A stretch of 64,000 nucleotides of DNA from Saprospiraceae bacterium (GCA_021604865.1 BQJU01000002.1:160291-224290), one strand, 5' to 3'. Shown: positions 54,500 through 63,613, counted from the first letter of the stretch. The notes: generated by a model from the sequence alone, not told the origin. Program-made: numbers and translations.

Positions 54500-55141
54500 C
54501 TATATGCCATTAAGAAACTCCTGTTTTATAGAAGGCTCCTTAAATTTTCCACCATAATAGCCGGTCTTCGTCAAACTAGAAATATCCTTTATCCCCCGTG
54601 AAGCGACACACAGATGATCTGCTTCTATGTAAACAGCAACATCTTCTGTGTTTAAAACACTTTTTAGTGATGTTGCAATTTCCATGGTCAGCTTTTCCTG
54701 TACCTGAGGTCGGCTGGCCCAAAATTTCACCAACCGGTTGATCTTGGAAAGGCCAATGACCTTGTCTTGGGGAAAGTATCCGATATGTACTTTGCCAATG
54801 ATAGGTACAAAATGGTGCTCACAATAGGAATAGAGTGTGATGTCTTTCTCAATGAGCATTTCATGGTAGCCATAAGTATTGTCAAAAAGAGTGATTTTTG
54901 GAAAATTGCGGGGATTCAAACCGCTAAAAATTTCTTTCACATACATTTTGGCTATTCTATGAGGCGTTTCTTTTAGGCTGCTATCATTAATGTCAAGCCC
55001 CAAAACCTGCATAATTTTGGTGAAATGTTCTTGAATTTGCCGGATTTTTTCTTCCTCAGTAAGTTCATTTTGATGCATTGGTTTAGGGATAGTCGCCTCA
55101 ATTCCATTTTGGGTGACCTTATCCTTTCCATTTAAATTCAT
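54500..55141 (-). CDS. folE: GTP cyclohydrolase I
   Basis: The 213-residue protein matches FolE, which turns GTP into dihydroneopterin triphosphate, the first step of folate and pterin synthesis. Zinc and catalytic ligands are visible in YSYCEHHFVPIIGKVHIGYFP (residues around 106-126, shown in part as CEHHFVPIIGKVHIGYFP) and in ADHLCVASRGIKD. Allosteric or substrate motifs LSKINRLVKFWASRPQVQE are also present. The N-terminus carries an extra 25 residues. It is 16 bp behind the flavin reductase gene on the same strand, so the two are co-transcribed. Confidence 0.93.
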   Translation of the reverse strand: MNLNGKDKVTQNGIEATIPKPMHQNELTEEEKIRQIQEHFTKIMQVLGLDINDSSLKETPHRIAKMYVKEIFSGLNPRNFPKITLFDNTYGYHEMLIEKDITLYSYCEHHFVPIIGKVHIGYFPQDKVIGLSKINRLVKFWASRPQVQEKLTMEIATSLKSVLNTEDVAVYIEADHLCVASRGIKDISSLTKTGYYGGKFKEPSIKQEFLNGI

Positions 55142-55157
55142 GTGTCGTTGTATTGGA

Positions 55158-55832
55158 TTAATATTCAGTAATTATTGAATTTTCCTTTGCTCCAAGCTTA
55201 AGGAGATGGGCCTTTATGTCTATTGAAAAGTTGCCTGGCCCACAGAGGTAAAAAGACTGGTCGAAATTTGTTATATGGTCTTTAAGGAAATCTGCGTTAA
55301 TCCTTCCCTTGTAGTATTGCACATTTTTCTCCTCACTCAATATGTTAACAAAATGGTTTCCTAAGAGACTTGACAATTCGGTCTTCAGAAAAATATCCTC
55401 CTCCTTTTTATTGGCAAATATCAGTTGATTGCCGTTTAATTGGCGCTTTGCATTCAGTTGCCTGATCAAGGCAATAAAAGGAGTGATTCCAGTACCGCCG
55501 GCAATAAATACGCCTTCGGATTGATATTGAAAGGAATCCCATGCATCACTAATTTGTACGCTATTCCCTTTATTGAGCTTAGACATGCCAAGGGTCATAC
55601 CATGATGAGTAGGATAGACTTTAAACATGATTTCGAGGGAGTCTGCCGTATTTAATCCAGTCAGGGTAAATGGAGCCGGATCAATTCCTGATGCTGGCGG
55701 GTCCAAGGTTAGTTCTATAGCCTGGCCTGCTGCAAATTCAAACCCATCCGGCCTTTCCATTACAAATCGAAGCACATTATGTGTGAGCTGTTCTTTTTCT
55801 AGAATCTTTACGGTGTGATTTAAAGTACCCAT
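55158..55832 (-). CDS. Ferredoxin-NADP reductase-like FAD oxidoreductase
   Basis: I use the ATG at 55832 (MGTLNHTVKIL), giving 224 residues; an upstream TTG at 55850 is less likely. The two-domain flavin reductase has an FAD-binding barrel (FAAGQAIELTLDPP, PFTLTGLN) and an NAD(P)-binding domain (VFIAGGTGITPFIALIRQL, FYLCGPGNFSIDIKAHL). It lacks a fused iron-sulfur domain. It probably passes electrons from NAD(P)H to an unknown ferredoxin or oxygenase. The gene is 16 bp before folE. Confidence 0.88.
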   Translation of the reverse strand: MGTLNHTVKILEKEQLTHNVLRFVMERPDGFEFAAGQAIELTLDPPASGIDPAPFTLTGLNTADSLEIMFKVYPTHHGMTLGMSKLNKGNSVQISDAWDSFQYQSEGVFIAGGTGITPFIALIRQLNAKRQLNGNQLIFANKKEEDIFLKTELSSLLGNHFVNILSEEKNVQYYKGRINADFLKDHITNFDQSFYLCGPGNFSIDIKAHLLKLGAKENSIITEY

Positions 55833-55903
55833 TAGTCGCTTTTTTGCCAATTAGATGAAAAAAGCGAGGTTGGGTTACAAAAGCGGGGTTAAATTTTCTT
55901 GGG

Positions 55904-56716
55904 CTATCCCTTAAACACCGGTTCTCGCTTCTCCAAAGTCGCCTGAAAAGCTTCCATCAAATCCTCAGAAAATAACATACTGGCATTCCAGGCAACCATA
56001 TAGTTGAGTGACTCTTGTACCGAATGGTCTCTTTTATAAAGGAGAATTTCTTTGGTACCCCTGATACAAAGCGGAGATTTGGAGGCGATCATTTTTGCAA
56101 TTTCCATCACCTTTTCCATCATCGTTTGCTGATCTTCAAAAGCCTGATTGACCAGACCAATTTTTTCCGCTTCAGGTCCAAAGACTTTTCTACCAGTATA
56201 AGCCATTTCAGCCACCATGCCTGGCTGCAGAATCGTTGGTAAACGCTGTAAAGTACCTACATCAGCTACTAGTCCCAGATCAATCTCCTTGATTGAAAAG
56301 TAGGTATCTGAAGTACAATAACGCATGTCGCAAGCCGTCACAATATCAACGCCACCACCGATGCAGGCTTTATGCATAGCCGCCAATACTGGCTTTCGGC
56401 ATCTTTCAATAGCCGTTACCGTATCCTGGATATTGATGATAAATTTCCTCAATGCCTCCCGTTTGCGCCCCTCGCAGGAGATGCCACTGAAGCGTTGCAA
56501 ATCCATTAATGTCGTCAAATCGATACCGGAACAAAAATGTTTGCCTTCCCCAGTTAATACAATAACCCGAACTTCCGGGTCCTCGTCAAGGCTGTTAAAT
56601 ATCGTCCTCATTTCTTCCCAGGCAGGCATGTGTAAGGCATTGGCTTTTTCTGGCCGGTTGAAAGATACTTGTGCAATGTGGTGATTGATCGTTACTTTTA
56701 AAAATTGATATTCCAT
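55904..56716 (-). CDS. Crotonase, delta3,5-delta2,4-dienoyl-CoA isomerase-like
   Basis: The 270-residue crotonase-fold protein has the oxyanion loops HFCSGIDLTTLMD and ACIGGGVDIVTACDMRYC. Its EIDLGLVADVGTLQRLP segment closely resembles eukaryotic ECH1 dienoyl-CoA isomerase and carries acidic residues placed like the catalytic Glu/Asp pair. The role is isomerisation of unsaturated fatty acyl-CoA in beta-oxidation, though a plain enoyl-CoA hydratase is the alternative. It stands alone, divergent from the molybdenum hydroxylase genes by 200 bp. Confidence 0.88.
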   Translation of the reverse strand: MEYQFLKVTINHHIAQVSFNRPEKANALHMPAWEEMRTIFNSLDEDPEVRVIVLTGEGKHFCSGIDLTTLMDLQRFSGISCEGRKREALRKFIINIQDTVTAIERCRKPVLAAMHKACIGGGVDIVTACDMRYCTSDTYFSIKEIDLGLVADVGTLQRLPTILQPGMVAEMAYTGRKVFGPEAEKIGLVNQAFEDQQTMMEKVMEIAKMIASKSPLCIRGTKEILLYKRDHSVQESLNYMVAWNASMLFSEDLMEAFQATLEKREPVFKG

Positions 56717-56916
56717 ATCGAGTCTATTTTGCGATAATTTTCGGGAAAGGTATTAATTTTTTTGGGCCTATAGAAACTGGTCGTTAGCAGTAATGGGCCG
56801 CAGTCTATTTTCCATGATTTTGCAAGGTTCCAAAAAAAGGGTAAATTTAGAATTGGGTAATAACCCTTCAAATTATCTTATTTTGTGATTCACCAGGATT
56901 ATTTAAGCCTACCAGA

Positions 56917-57390
56917 ATGGAATTAAAAATAAATGGAAAGACACACAGCGTCGACGTTGAGGAAAGCATGCCCTTACTCTGGGTACTTCGGGATGAGTTA
57001 AACCTGACGGGTACCAAATACGGTTGTGGTGTTTCATCCTGTGGCGCCTGCACCGTAATGCTGGATGGATTAGCGGTGCGCACTTGCACGCTTCCTGCTT
57101 CTTCTGCAATAGGAAAGGAAATAAACACCATAGAAGGTATTGAGGTAGAAGGCGGCCTATCGGCTGTGCAAAAAGCCTGGATTGAACATCAGGTGCCTCA
57201 ATGCGGCTATTGTCAATCAGGGATGATTGTCGCTACTGAAGCGCTTCTAAATGAGAATCCAAATCCAACGGATGAAGACATTGATCAGGCCATTAATAAT
57301 ATTTGCAGGTGCGGCACTTATCCTCGTATCAGGGCAGCCATCCATACTGCAGCAGAATGGCGTGCCGCAAACAAAAATCTTCCCGGTTAA
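56917..57390 (+). CDS. [2Fe-2S] small subunit of a molybdenum hydroxylase (IorA/CoxS-like)
   Basis: The 157-residue protein has the two-cluster plan of xanthine-dehydrogenase-family small subunits: a plant-type ferredoxin domain (residues 1-75) with [12 protein letters not shown] and TC, and an all-helical domain with [10 protein letters not shown] and CRCGTYPRI. There is no export signal. It precedes the large subunit gene by 24 bp and supplies electrons away from it. The form resembles isoquinoline 1-oxidoreductase alpha; the substrate is unknown. Confidence 0.93.
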   Translation: MELKINGKTHSVDVEESMPLLWVLRDELNLTGTKYGCGVSSCGACTVMLDGLAVRTCTLPASSAIGKEINTIEGIEVEGGLSAVQKAWIEHQVPQCGYCQSGMIVATEALLNENPNPTDEDIDQAINNICRCGTYPRIRAAIHTAAEWRAANKNLPG

Positions 57391-57414
57391 CTTTCGCTTT
57401 ATAATCTTTACGTT

Positions 57415-59685
57415 ATGACAAATAATAAGAAAAAGAAAGGTGGTAAATGGACTCGCCGTGCCTTTATAGCTACCGGTGGATTAGCCGGTGTAGGACTGGT
57501 AGTGGGCGTTGGTGGCACTTTATATTTGAATAAAAAAATCAAAGAATACAGTGGCAGTGGATTTGGGGAGGGTAGCCTATTAAATGCCTGGATCAATATT
57601 ACACCCGACAACACCATTATTATGGCTGTACCCAGAGCCGAAATGGGACAGGGGGTATATACTTCCATTCCAATGTTGATGGCTGAAGAATTAGAGGTTG
57701 AAATGGCCTCCATTAAAATCATTCAGCCTCAGCCAGAACCAGCCTATGCCAATACAACAGTCCTGGTTAATCATCCAAGAGATATCTTCAAAGGCATGAG
57801 TTTTATGGAGAAAATTGCCCATTTCCTGCCGCTTGTGGCAACAGGTGGCAGTACGACCATTAGGGATGGCTATGACCAGATGAGAGCTGCCGGTGCTTCA
57901 GCACGGGAAATGCTAATTCAGGCAGCTGCAAAACAATGGAAGGTCGACAAGTCTCAATGTTATGCTGAAAAGGCTTATGTCATCAATCGGGCTACTCAGG
58001 AAAAATTGAGTTATGGCTCCCTAGCTGAAGCGGCTGCCAAAATTGAACTACCCGGAATTCCCGAACTGAAACCACAAAAGGATTTCAAATTAGTGGGCAA
58101 ACCCATTCAGCGGCTGGATATTCCCGAAAAAGTTACCGGAAAGGCAGAATTTGGTCTTGACGTCAGGCTGGAAGATATGTGTTATGGTGTGATCCGTCAT
58201 GCTACTTATCACGGTGGCCAAATCACTAAGGTGGCCAATCAGGAAGAGATTGAAAAAATGCGTGGCGTAAAAAAGGTGGTGCTATTGCCAAAAGGAATAG
58301 GGGCTGTAGTGGTCGCCGACAATACCTGGAGGGCTAAAAATGCCGCTCTTGCCCTTGATTTGCAGGAAATAGGAGACAATACTCTTTCTTCAGAAAAGAT
58401 TAACCAGCAGGCCGAAGAGGTCATCGCCAATAAATTGATTGCCACCCCTTTGAATAAAGGCGAAGCATCGGATGTTCTGGATAAAGCGGAAACGGTATTG
58501 GAAGGCAAATACGATGTGCCTTACCTGGCGCATGCCTGTATGGAACCTATCAACTTTACAGTGCTGGTTGATGGAGACAAAGCTGAAGCCTGGGGTGGAC
58601 ATCAGGGCTCATCAATAGTACTTGATGGTGTGAATGCGGCCACTGGCATTGCCAAAGAAAATATAACTACCCATATTACTTATCTGGGTGGTGGATTTGG
58701 CCGACGGGCTGAAATAGATATGGTGCTCAATGCTGCTCATGTGGCCAAAGAAATGCCAGGAATACCCATCCAGCTGGTGTATACCAGAGAAGAAGCCATG
58801 CGACATGAAATGTATCGCCCGCTTGTGAAGAGTCATTTCAGGGCCTCTCTGAATGAAGCCGGAGTGATTGAAGCCTGGGAAAATAAAATTGCGTTGCAAT
58901 CGGTCATGAATAGTTCCATCATGCGTATTAAACCTGCATTTGCAGAAGCGCCTAAAAAAGATCCATTATCGGTAGAGGGAGCTGCTGATTTGCCTTATGA
59001 TATGAATCATGCAAAGGTTGCCTTTGGCCAACTCGAACTTCCGATACAGGTGGGCAGCTGGCGTAGTGTTGGCAACTCACAAAATGCCTTTTTTACAGAA
59101 TCCTTCATGGACGAATGTGCCCATGCCGCCGGTCAAGACCCCTACGAATTTAGAAAAACCAAGCTGAATAGCCATCCTCGCTTTTTAAATGTGCTGAATA
59201 AAGTGGCAGAGATGAGCAATTGGTCCACACCTTTGGGTGAAGGCAGATATCGGGGCATCGCACTACATAAGTCTTTTGGCTCGATTGTAGGTCAAGTGGT
59301 GGAAATCTCAAAAATTGATGAAAAGAAATTCAAAATAGATAAATACTATTGTGCCATTGATTGTGGCCGAACCGTTAATCCCGATACCATCGAAGCCCAG
59401 ATGATGAGCGGCATTATTTTTGGTTTATCCGCAGCCCTTTATGGAGAAATCACCTTCAAAGACGGAGAGGTAGAACAATACAATTTCCCTCAATACGAAA
59501 TGGTTCGTATGAATGTCGCCCCGGCGATTGATGTGCATATCATGGAGGTTGACGAATATCCTGGTGGGGTAGGGGAACCGGGCACTCCGCCGGCTGCTCC
59601 GGCATTGACTAATGCGATTTTTGCTGCCACAGGAGAGCGAGTTAGATCATTACCTTTGAAGAAGCATGGCTATACTTTTGTTTGA
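57415..59685 (+). CDS. Molybdenum hydroxylase large subunit with Tat-type signal (IorB-like)
   Basis: The 756-residue protein has a twin-arginine-type leader KWTRRAFIATGG (residues 11-22) followed by a hydrophobic stretch, so it is exported folded with its small subunit. The aldehyde-oxidase/xanthine-dehydrogenase domains carry PRAEMGQGVYTSIPM, VATGGSTTIRDGYD, the cofactor-binding GGHQGSS and YLGGGFGRR, and the catalytic-Glu region VGEPGTPPAAPALTNAIFAATG. A cytochrome c subunit that often completes this class is not encoded beside it, so the electron acceptor is uncertain. The substrate may be an aldehyde or N-heterocycle. Confidence 0.92.
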   Translation: MTNNKKKKGGKWTRRAFIATGGLAGVGLVVGVGGTLYLNKKIKEYSGSGFGEGSLLNAWINITPDNTIIMAVPRAEMGQGVYTSIPMLMAEELEVEMASIKIIQPQPEPAYANTTVLVNHPRDIFKGMSFMEKIAHFLPLVATGGSTTIRDGYDQMRAAGASAREMLIQAAAKQWKVDKSQCYAEKAYVINRATQEKLSYGSLAEAAAKIELPGIPELKPQKDFKLVGKPIQRLDIPEKVTGKAEFGLDVRLEDMCYGVIRHATYHGGQITKVANQEEIEKMRGVKKVVLLPKGIGAVVVADNTWRAKNAALALDLQEIGDNTLSSEKINQQAEEVIANKLIATPLNKGEASDVLDKAETVLEGKYDVPYLAHACMEPINFTVLVDGDKAEAWGGHQGSSIVLDGVNAATGIAKENITTHITYLGGGFGRRAEIDMVLNAAHVAKEMPGIPIQLVYTREEAMRHEMYRPLVKSHFRASLNEAGVIEAWENKIALQSVMNSSIMRIKPAFAEAPKKDPLSVEGAADLPYDMNHAKVAFGQLELPIQVGSWRSVGNSQNAFFTESFMDECAHAAGQDPYEFRKTKLNSHPRFLNVLNKVAEMSNWSTPLGEGRYRGIALHKSFGSIVGQVVEISKIDEKKFKIDKYYCAIDCGRTVNPDTIEAQMMSGIIFGLSAALYGEITFKDGEVEQYNFPQYEMVRMNVAPAIDVHIMEVDEYPGGVGEPGTPPAAPALTNAIFAATGERVRSLPLKKHGYTFV

Positions 59686-59686
59686 T

Positions 59687-60322
59687 CTATAGTCTAACTT
59701 TTTTCAAATCGCCAATCCGGTCGATTAGGTTTGGATAATGCTCCCTCATATTATTTATTAAAAAGGCAAAGGGAACATCCGAAAAGGTGCCATAATCCTC
59801 CAGGTATTGCATAAATTTTGCCCCTTTTTTATCAAATTGTTGAAAAATAGAATCCGTTTTTCCATCAAAATCCAGTGGAGCCACGCCTAACTTTTCGCAC
59901 AATTCTTTATTAAATGCCGGGGTCGCTTTCACCCATTTTCCATCTATAAATAGCTCTGCATAACCATGTGGGGTAAGTATATTTGTGCCCAATCTTTCAA
60001 TCAATTTTTCTACAGCTATGTGGTTGGTCACTTTGGCTAAGTGCAATTTTGCAGGAATACCACTAGCCCGAGCAAAGGTGATCAGCAATATCGCTTTATC
60101 CAGACAATGGCCTTCTCTTTTTTTCATCATTTCGCTAGCCTGCCAAGCTTCCTTTTCCAAAGTGATATGATACGGATTGTATTTCCAGTCATCACGGACC
60201 AGGTAATATAGATTCAGCGCTTTTTCAAGGTCTGTGCTAAGGTTTTGATTGGCTTTTTGCACAAATTCCTGGATGGCTGGATTTGAATAATTGAAAAAAT
60301 CGGTTTCTTTTAGGTTTTCCAA
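59687..60322 (-). CDS. Transglutaminase-like cysteine protease superfamily protein
   Basis: The 211-residue protein has the transglutaminase core: Cys in KREGHCLDKAILL (about residue 73), a following His in PHGYAELFIDGKWV, and KATPAFN where the family often has a DP-type turn. The upstream ATG at 60331 is followed at once by a stop, so TTG at 60322 is the only start that keeps the domain whole. No signal peptide or membrane segment is present. Its role (transglutaminase, peptidase or amidase) is unknown. It converges with the molybdenum hydroxylase gene, 1 bp away. Confidence 0.8.
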   Translation of the reverse strand: MENLKETDFFNYSNPAIQEFVQKANQNLSTDLEKALNLYYLVRDDWKYNPYHITLEKEAWQASEMMKKREGHCLDKAILLITFARASGIPAKLHLAKVTNHIAVEKLIERLGTNILTPHGYAELFIDGKWVKATPAFNKELCEKLGVAPLDFDGKTDSIFQQFDKKGAKFMQYLEDYGTFSDVPFAFLINNMREHYPNLIDRIGDLKKVRL

Positions 60323-60420
60323 ATTTTACATTTTAGAGTAATTCCGCAATAAATTATCAGATGAAATATCATCGGCGTTGGTTTTCGGGCGCTAAAAATT
60401 GGGATTTAAAGCTACAATAT

Positions 60421-60494
60421 TTTTGGCCAGTACGAGTGCTTCGTACCTACCAAATTCATTTGGTTGATCTAAAGCGCTGAAAGCCAGCTTTCCC
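60421..60494 (+). repeat. 74-bp direct repeat, copy 1
   Basis: TTTTGGCCAGTACGAGTGCT... ends at TTTCCC and matches copy 2 at 71 of 74 positions (three single-base differences, no gap). It contains the inner palindrome GAAAGCCAGCTTTC. Copy 2 is 141 bp further on in the same orientation. Confidence 0.9.
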
Positions 60495-60561
60495 ATGTGT
60501 GAATAACTACTTGGAGTCAATATACGTGAGCCGACTCTAGGGTCGGTTGGTAGCCAAAAAA

Positions 60562-60635
60562 TTTTGGCCGGTACGAATGCTTCGTACCTACCAAATTCAT
60601 TTGCTTGATCTAAAGCGCTGAAAGCCAGCTTTCCC
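60562..60635 (+). repeat. 74-bp direct repeat, copy 2
   Basis: TTTTGGCCGGTACGAATGCT... contains the perfect stem GGTACGAA with TTCGTACC around TGC, and the palindrome GAAAGCCAGCTTTC. Copy 1 differs at three bases, one of which spoils the first stem. Confidence 0.9.
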
Positions 60636-60753
60636 TCATGACATAGTGAAGCAGAACCAGGTAGTCACACAACCAGCTAAAAAAATTAACAGGTACAAGC
60701 CCTTCCAAAAAAATTACTAAATTACAGCACGATCCAGAACGAGTTATCAGTGC

Positions 60754-61893
60754 ATGACAGATATAATCAAATTTCATTTACTCGCGCACATCTTCATTTC
60801 AGCAATTGGTGGCATGTTATTGCTGGCTATTTGGTATAATATCCGGATGCGATTCCGGCCCATCCTCGAAGAAGGCACCAAGGAAAAAAGAGTAGACAAA
60901 GGGTTGCTGTTTCTCAGCTTGGCCATGTTTACCTGGGTGCTAGCCGGGATTTGGGGCTTGGTGGGCTATTATTATGGATTTGCCAATACTGCACCGGCCA
61001 ATATTGGGGAACGGATGTTTTCCATTGTCAATAACTTATTTTTACTACTCTCTCTTTTCTACTTTTATTATGCACCACCATTTATTTACAACAATGAGAA
61101 AAATGTAGGGGTGATCATTGGTATTATTGTAGGGGTGAGTCTGGTTACATTGGGTTTAAATCATTGGTTTGGGCCACAAACCGATACGGATAACATCAAT
61201 ATCTCCAATATACCTGATTTGATTTTATCTGGTTTTCTTTCTGCTTTGTTGATGATTTCTTTTTACAAAACGTTTATGCATCGACAGCTAAAAACCGTAG
61301 CTATTATTTCTGTGGTCGTTATTGGGCTAATGTTTGTATCGCAACTTCCGGAAGTCTTTAAAGACAGTATGACTGTTTTTACCAATAACCTGATCAAGAT
61401 AGTCAGCAAGACCTCACTGATTGCCATTTGTCTGGTGTTGGCGACCACCTGGGTGATTCGTCTGGCAAGTATGCCCAAACCCAATGAGATGACCATCCAT
61501 TTTCTGGATTGGTCGCTGGTGAAAATAAGTATTCCCTCCAAAGATATCCACAACCAGCTGATCGACTTCGGTTCCAAGGCTACCCAGTATAGAAACCTGC
61601 TAAAATTTGCCATCCGCAGAAAGTTCGGCGAAGGTAAAACACAGAGTATCCTGGTCGGCAATGGGGGAGAGCTCAGCAACCAAACCTACCTCACCCGCAT
61701 CATCATCAACATCAATGAAATCATGAACCTGACAGAGGGGCAACAACTCGAAAGAAGAGACCTGTTTACCTTTATCGGCTATGGAATGTATCGCCTTCGG
61801 ATGATTCCCGAGCACATTCAAATTGATGAAGGTCTCTTGAGTGAATTCATCCAAAATGCTGATAATCAGAAATATGCAGATCTTTGTAACTAA
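60754..61893 (+). CDS. Seven-transmembrane protein with a cytoplasmic C-terminal domain, unknown function
   Basis: The 379-residue protein has seven clear hydrophobic segments (about 9-30, 49-74, 90-110, 118-138, 153-174, 180-198 and 210-232), which puts the N-terminus outside and about 145 residues inside. The inner domain is mixed helix/strand (KISIPSKDIHNQL, YLTRIIININEIMNL, LFTFIGYGMYRLRM) without a histidine kinase, GGDEF, HTH or other mark I can name. The 7-TM plus soluble-domain layout recalls bacterial 7TMR sensors, but the domain pattern is different. It sits 110 bp before the peptide transporter gene. It may sense a signal in the envelope. Confidence 0.6.
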   Translation: MTDIIKFHLLAHIFISAIGGMLLLAIWYNIRMRFRPILEEGTKEKRVDKGLLFLSLAMFTWVLAGIWGLVGYYYGFANTAPANIGERMFSIVNNLFLLLSLFYFYYAPPFIYNNEKNVGVIIGIIVGVSLVTLGLNHWFGPQTDTDNINISNIPDLILSGFLSALLMISFYKTFMHRQLKTVAIISVVVIGLMFVSQLPEVFKDSMTVFTNNLIKIVSKTSLIAICLVLATTWVIRLASMPKPNEMTIHFLDWSLVKISIPSKDIHNQLIDFGSKATQYRNLLKFAIRRKFGEGKTQSILVGNGGELSNQTYLTRIIININEIMNLTEGQQLERRDLFTFIGYGMYRLRMIPEHIQIDEGLLSEFIQNADNQKYADLCN

Positions 61894-61912
61894 TTGTAAC
61901 CCGGTTACAATT
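61892..61912. promoter_or_regulatory. 9+9 bp palindrome upstream of the peptide transporter gene
   Basis: AATTGTAAC CCG GTTACAATT is a perfect inverted repeat with a 3-bp centre, located 91 bp before the transporter start codon and overlapping the stop of the upstream gene. A looser TTGT...ACAA pair follows at about 61928-61950. It is a possible repressor or activator operator, without known owner. Confidence 0.4.
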
Positions 61913-62003
61913 TCACACAACTCGCTATCTTTTGTTATAATTTGATACAAGCATTGTCCTAGTGAAATAAAGTCATCACCTTGTTGAGAAATTCAATAAG
62001 ATT

Positions 62004-63539
62004 ATGACCAACCAAACCTTTTTAGGACATCCCAAAGGATTGTTTTACCTCTTTTTCGCCGAGCTTTGGGAGCGTTTTTCCTTCTATGGCATGCGCGCGC
62101 TGCTCACCCTTTATATGACCCAAAAGTTGCTCTATTCCGACGAGATGTCTTTTGGAGTGTATGCCGCCTATATGTCACTGGTATATATGACTCCACTCAT
62201 TGGCGGCATGCTGGCCGACCGGGTTTTAGGCTATCGGAAAGCCATTATTATGGGGGGCATCTTTATGGCATTTGGGCATTTCTTTCTCAGCATTGAGACG
62301 CCTTTCTTCTTTTTCACTTCGTTGGCGCTTATCATTGTCGGCAATGGGTTGTTTAAACCCAATATATCCACTTTTGTCGGTCTACTTTACCACAAAGACG
62401 ATACCCGGCGAGATTCGGGCTTTACCATCTTTTATATGGGGATCAACCTTGGAGGAGCCATTGCCCCCTTGTTATGTGCGTGGCTGGCTAGTGTTTATGG
62501 TTGGCATTACGGATTTATGGCTGCCGGTTTTGGTATGTTGAGCGGGTTGTTTTTTTTCTACCGGGGTTTAACTTCGGATGTTTTTGGCGACAAGGGTAAT
62601 GTGCCAAATCCCGATACTTTTCAGCAAAAAACCATTGGTCTCGATCAAGGAAAACAGATAGGATTATTGGCATTGTTATCCGTTCCGCTCTTTGCTTTAT
62701 TAGTGCGTTTTAACGAATACGAACACTATCTGGTCTGGCTGGTTTCTCTGATCATTCTTGGATTTTTATTGTATATAGCCAGCACCGTTACAATTCAGGA
62801 GCGCAAGCAATTGATCGTGATTGTATATTTTACCGCATTAAGCACACTATTTTGGGCTATCTTCGAACAGGCAGGCAGTTCTCTTACTCTTTTTGCCGAT
62901 CGCAATGTCAACCTCATCGGTATCAATGCGGCCCAAACCAATAGCATCAACTCGACTTTCATCATCTTGCTGGCCCTCCCATTTTCATTTTTATGGACCT
63001 TCCTCAACCGTAAAAACTGGAACCCCAATTCCGCCATCAAGTTTGGTCTGGGATTGGTCTTTTTAGGTCTCGGTTTCCTGGTTTTCGCCCGCTCCGCCTC
63101 TGTCGCAGATGCTGTAGCCAGAACACCGATGATCTATCTTATTTTAGGCTACTTTATCTATACGGTAGGTGAATTGTTCCTCTCACCCATTGGCCTCTCC
63201 AAGATGACAGAACTTTCTCCCAAAAAGTACCTGGCCTTTGTGATGGGCGTCTGGTTTTGTTCCAATTTTTACGGCCATTATTTTGCCGGAAAAATTGCCA
63301 ATCTGACTGCCGCCACCAATTCTGGTTCGCCACTACTGGAAAAAGGGTTTTTAAGCAATTTACTCGATAGTGTTACTGGAATGACGTTGGAAACTAGTAC
63401 AAGTATGGGGGCTGCCTTTCAGCAACTTTATTCCTATGTGAGTGTATATGCGCTTTTTGGTTTTGTGGCAATTGGGGTAGGGGTGTTGGCGGTGTTGATT
63501 TCTCCTTTTATTCGGAAGTTGATGGGGGAGGTGCGGTGA
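62004..63539 (+). CDS. Proton-dependent oligopeptide transporter (POT family, MFS)
   Basis: The 511-residue protein has about 13-14 transmembrane helices of the POT/PTR2 family. It has the diagnostic ELWERFSFYGMRALLTLYM (about residues 16-34, with the E-x-x-E-R-F proton-coupling motif), the GxxxADR loop GGMLADRVLGYRKAI, NGLFKPNIST and FYMGINLGGA. The substrate class is di- and tripeptides. The 7-TM gene at 60754 lies upstream, and a palindrome at 61892-61912 may control expression. Confidence 0.94.
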   Translation: MTNQTFLGHPKGLFYLFFAELWERFSFYGMRALLTLYMTQKLLYSDEMSFGVYAAYMSLVYMTPLIGGMLADRVLGYRKAIIMGGIFMAFGHFFLSIETPFFFFTSLALIIVGNGLFKPNISTFVGLLYHKDDTRRDSGFTIFYMGINLGGAIAPLLCAWLASVYGWHYGFMAAGFGMLSGLFFFYRGLTSDVFGDKGNVPNPDTFQQKTIGLDQGKQIGLLALLSVPLFALLVRFNEYEHYLVWLVSLIILGFLLYIASTVTIQERKQLIVIVYFTALSTLFWAIFEQAGSSLTLFADRNVNLIGINAAQTNSINSTFIILLALPFSFLWTFLNRKNWNPNSAIKFGLGLVFLGLGFLVFARSASVADAVARTPMIYLILGYFIYTVGELFLSPIGLSKMTELSPKKYLAFVMGVWFCSNFYGHYFAGKIANLTAATNSGSPLLEKGFLSNLLDSVTGMTLETSTSMGAAFQQLYSYVSVYALFGFVAIGVGVLAVLISPFIRKLMGEVR

Positions 63540-63613
63540 GGGAGTATCGCCCCTTTTCAAGCGCCAGTTTACCACTAGCTCCTGGATTAGTCTGATATAT
63601 CCAATTCCTTCTT

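Larger units (their letters stand above)
60323..60753. other. 431-bp intergenic region with a near-perfect 74-bp direct repeat
   Basis: No protein gene was found. The space holds two 74-bp copies of one sequence (60421-60494 and 60562-60635), a near-palindrome CCGACTCTAGGGTCGG between them, and AT-rich sequence on each side. It separates a minus-strand gene from a plus-strand gene, so it must hold the promoter of the 7-TM gene at 60754. Confidence 0.7.
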
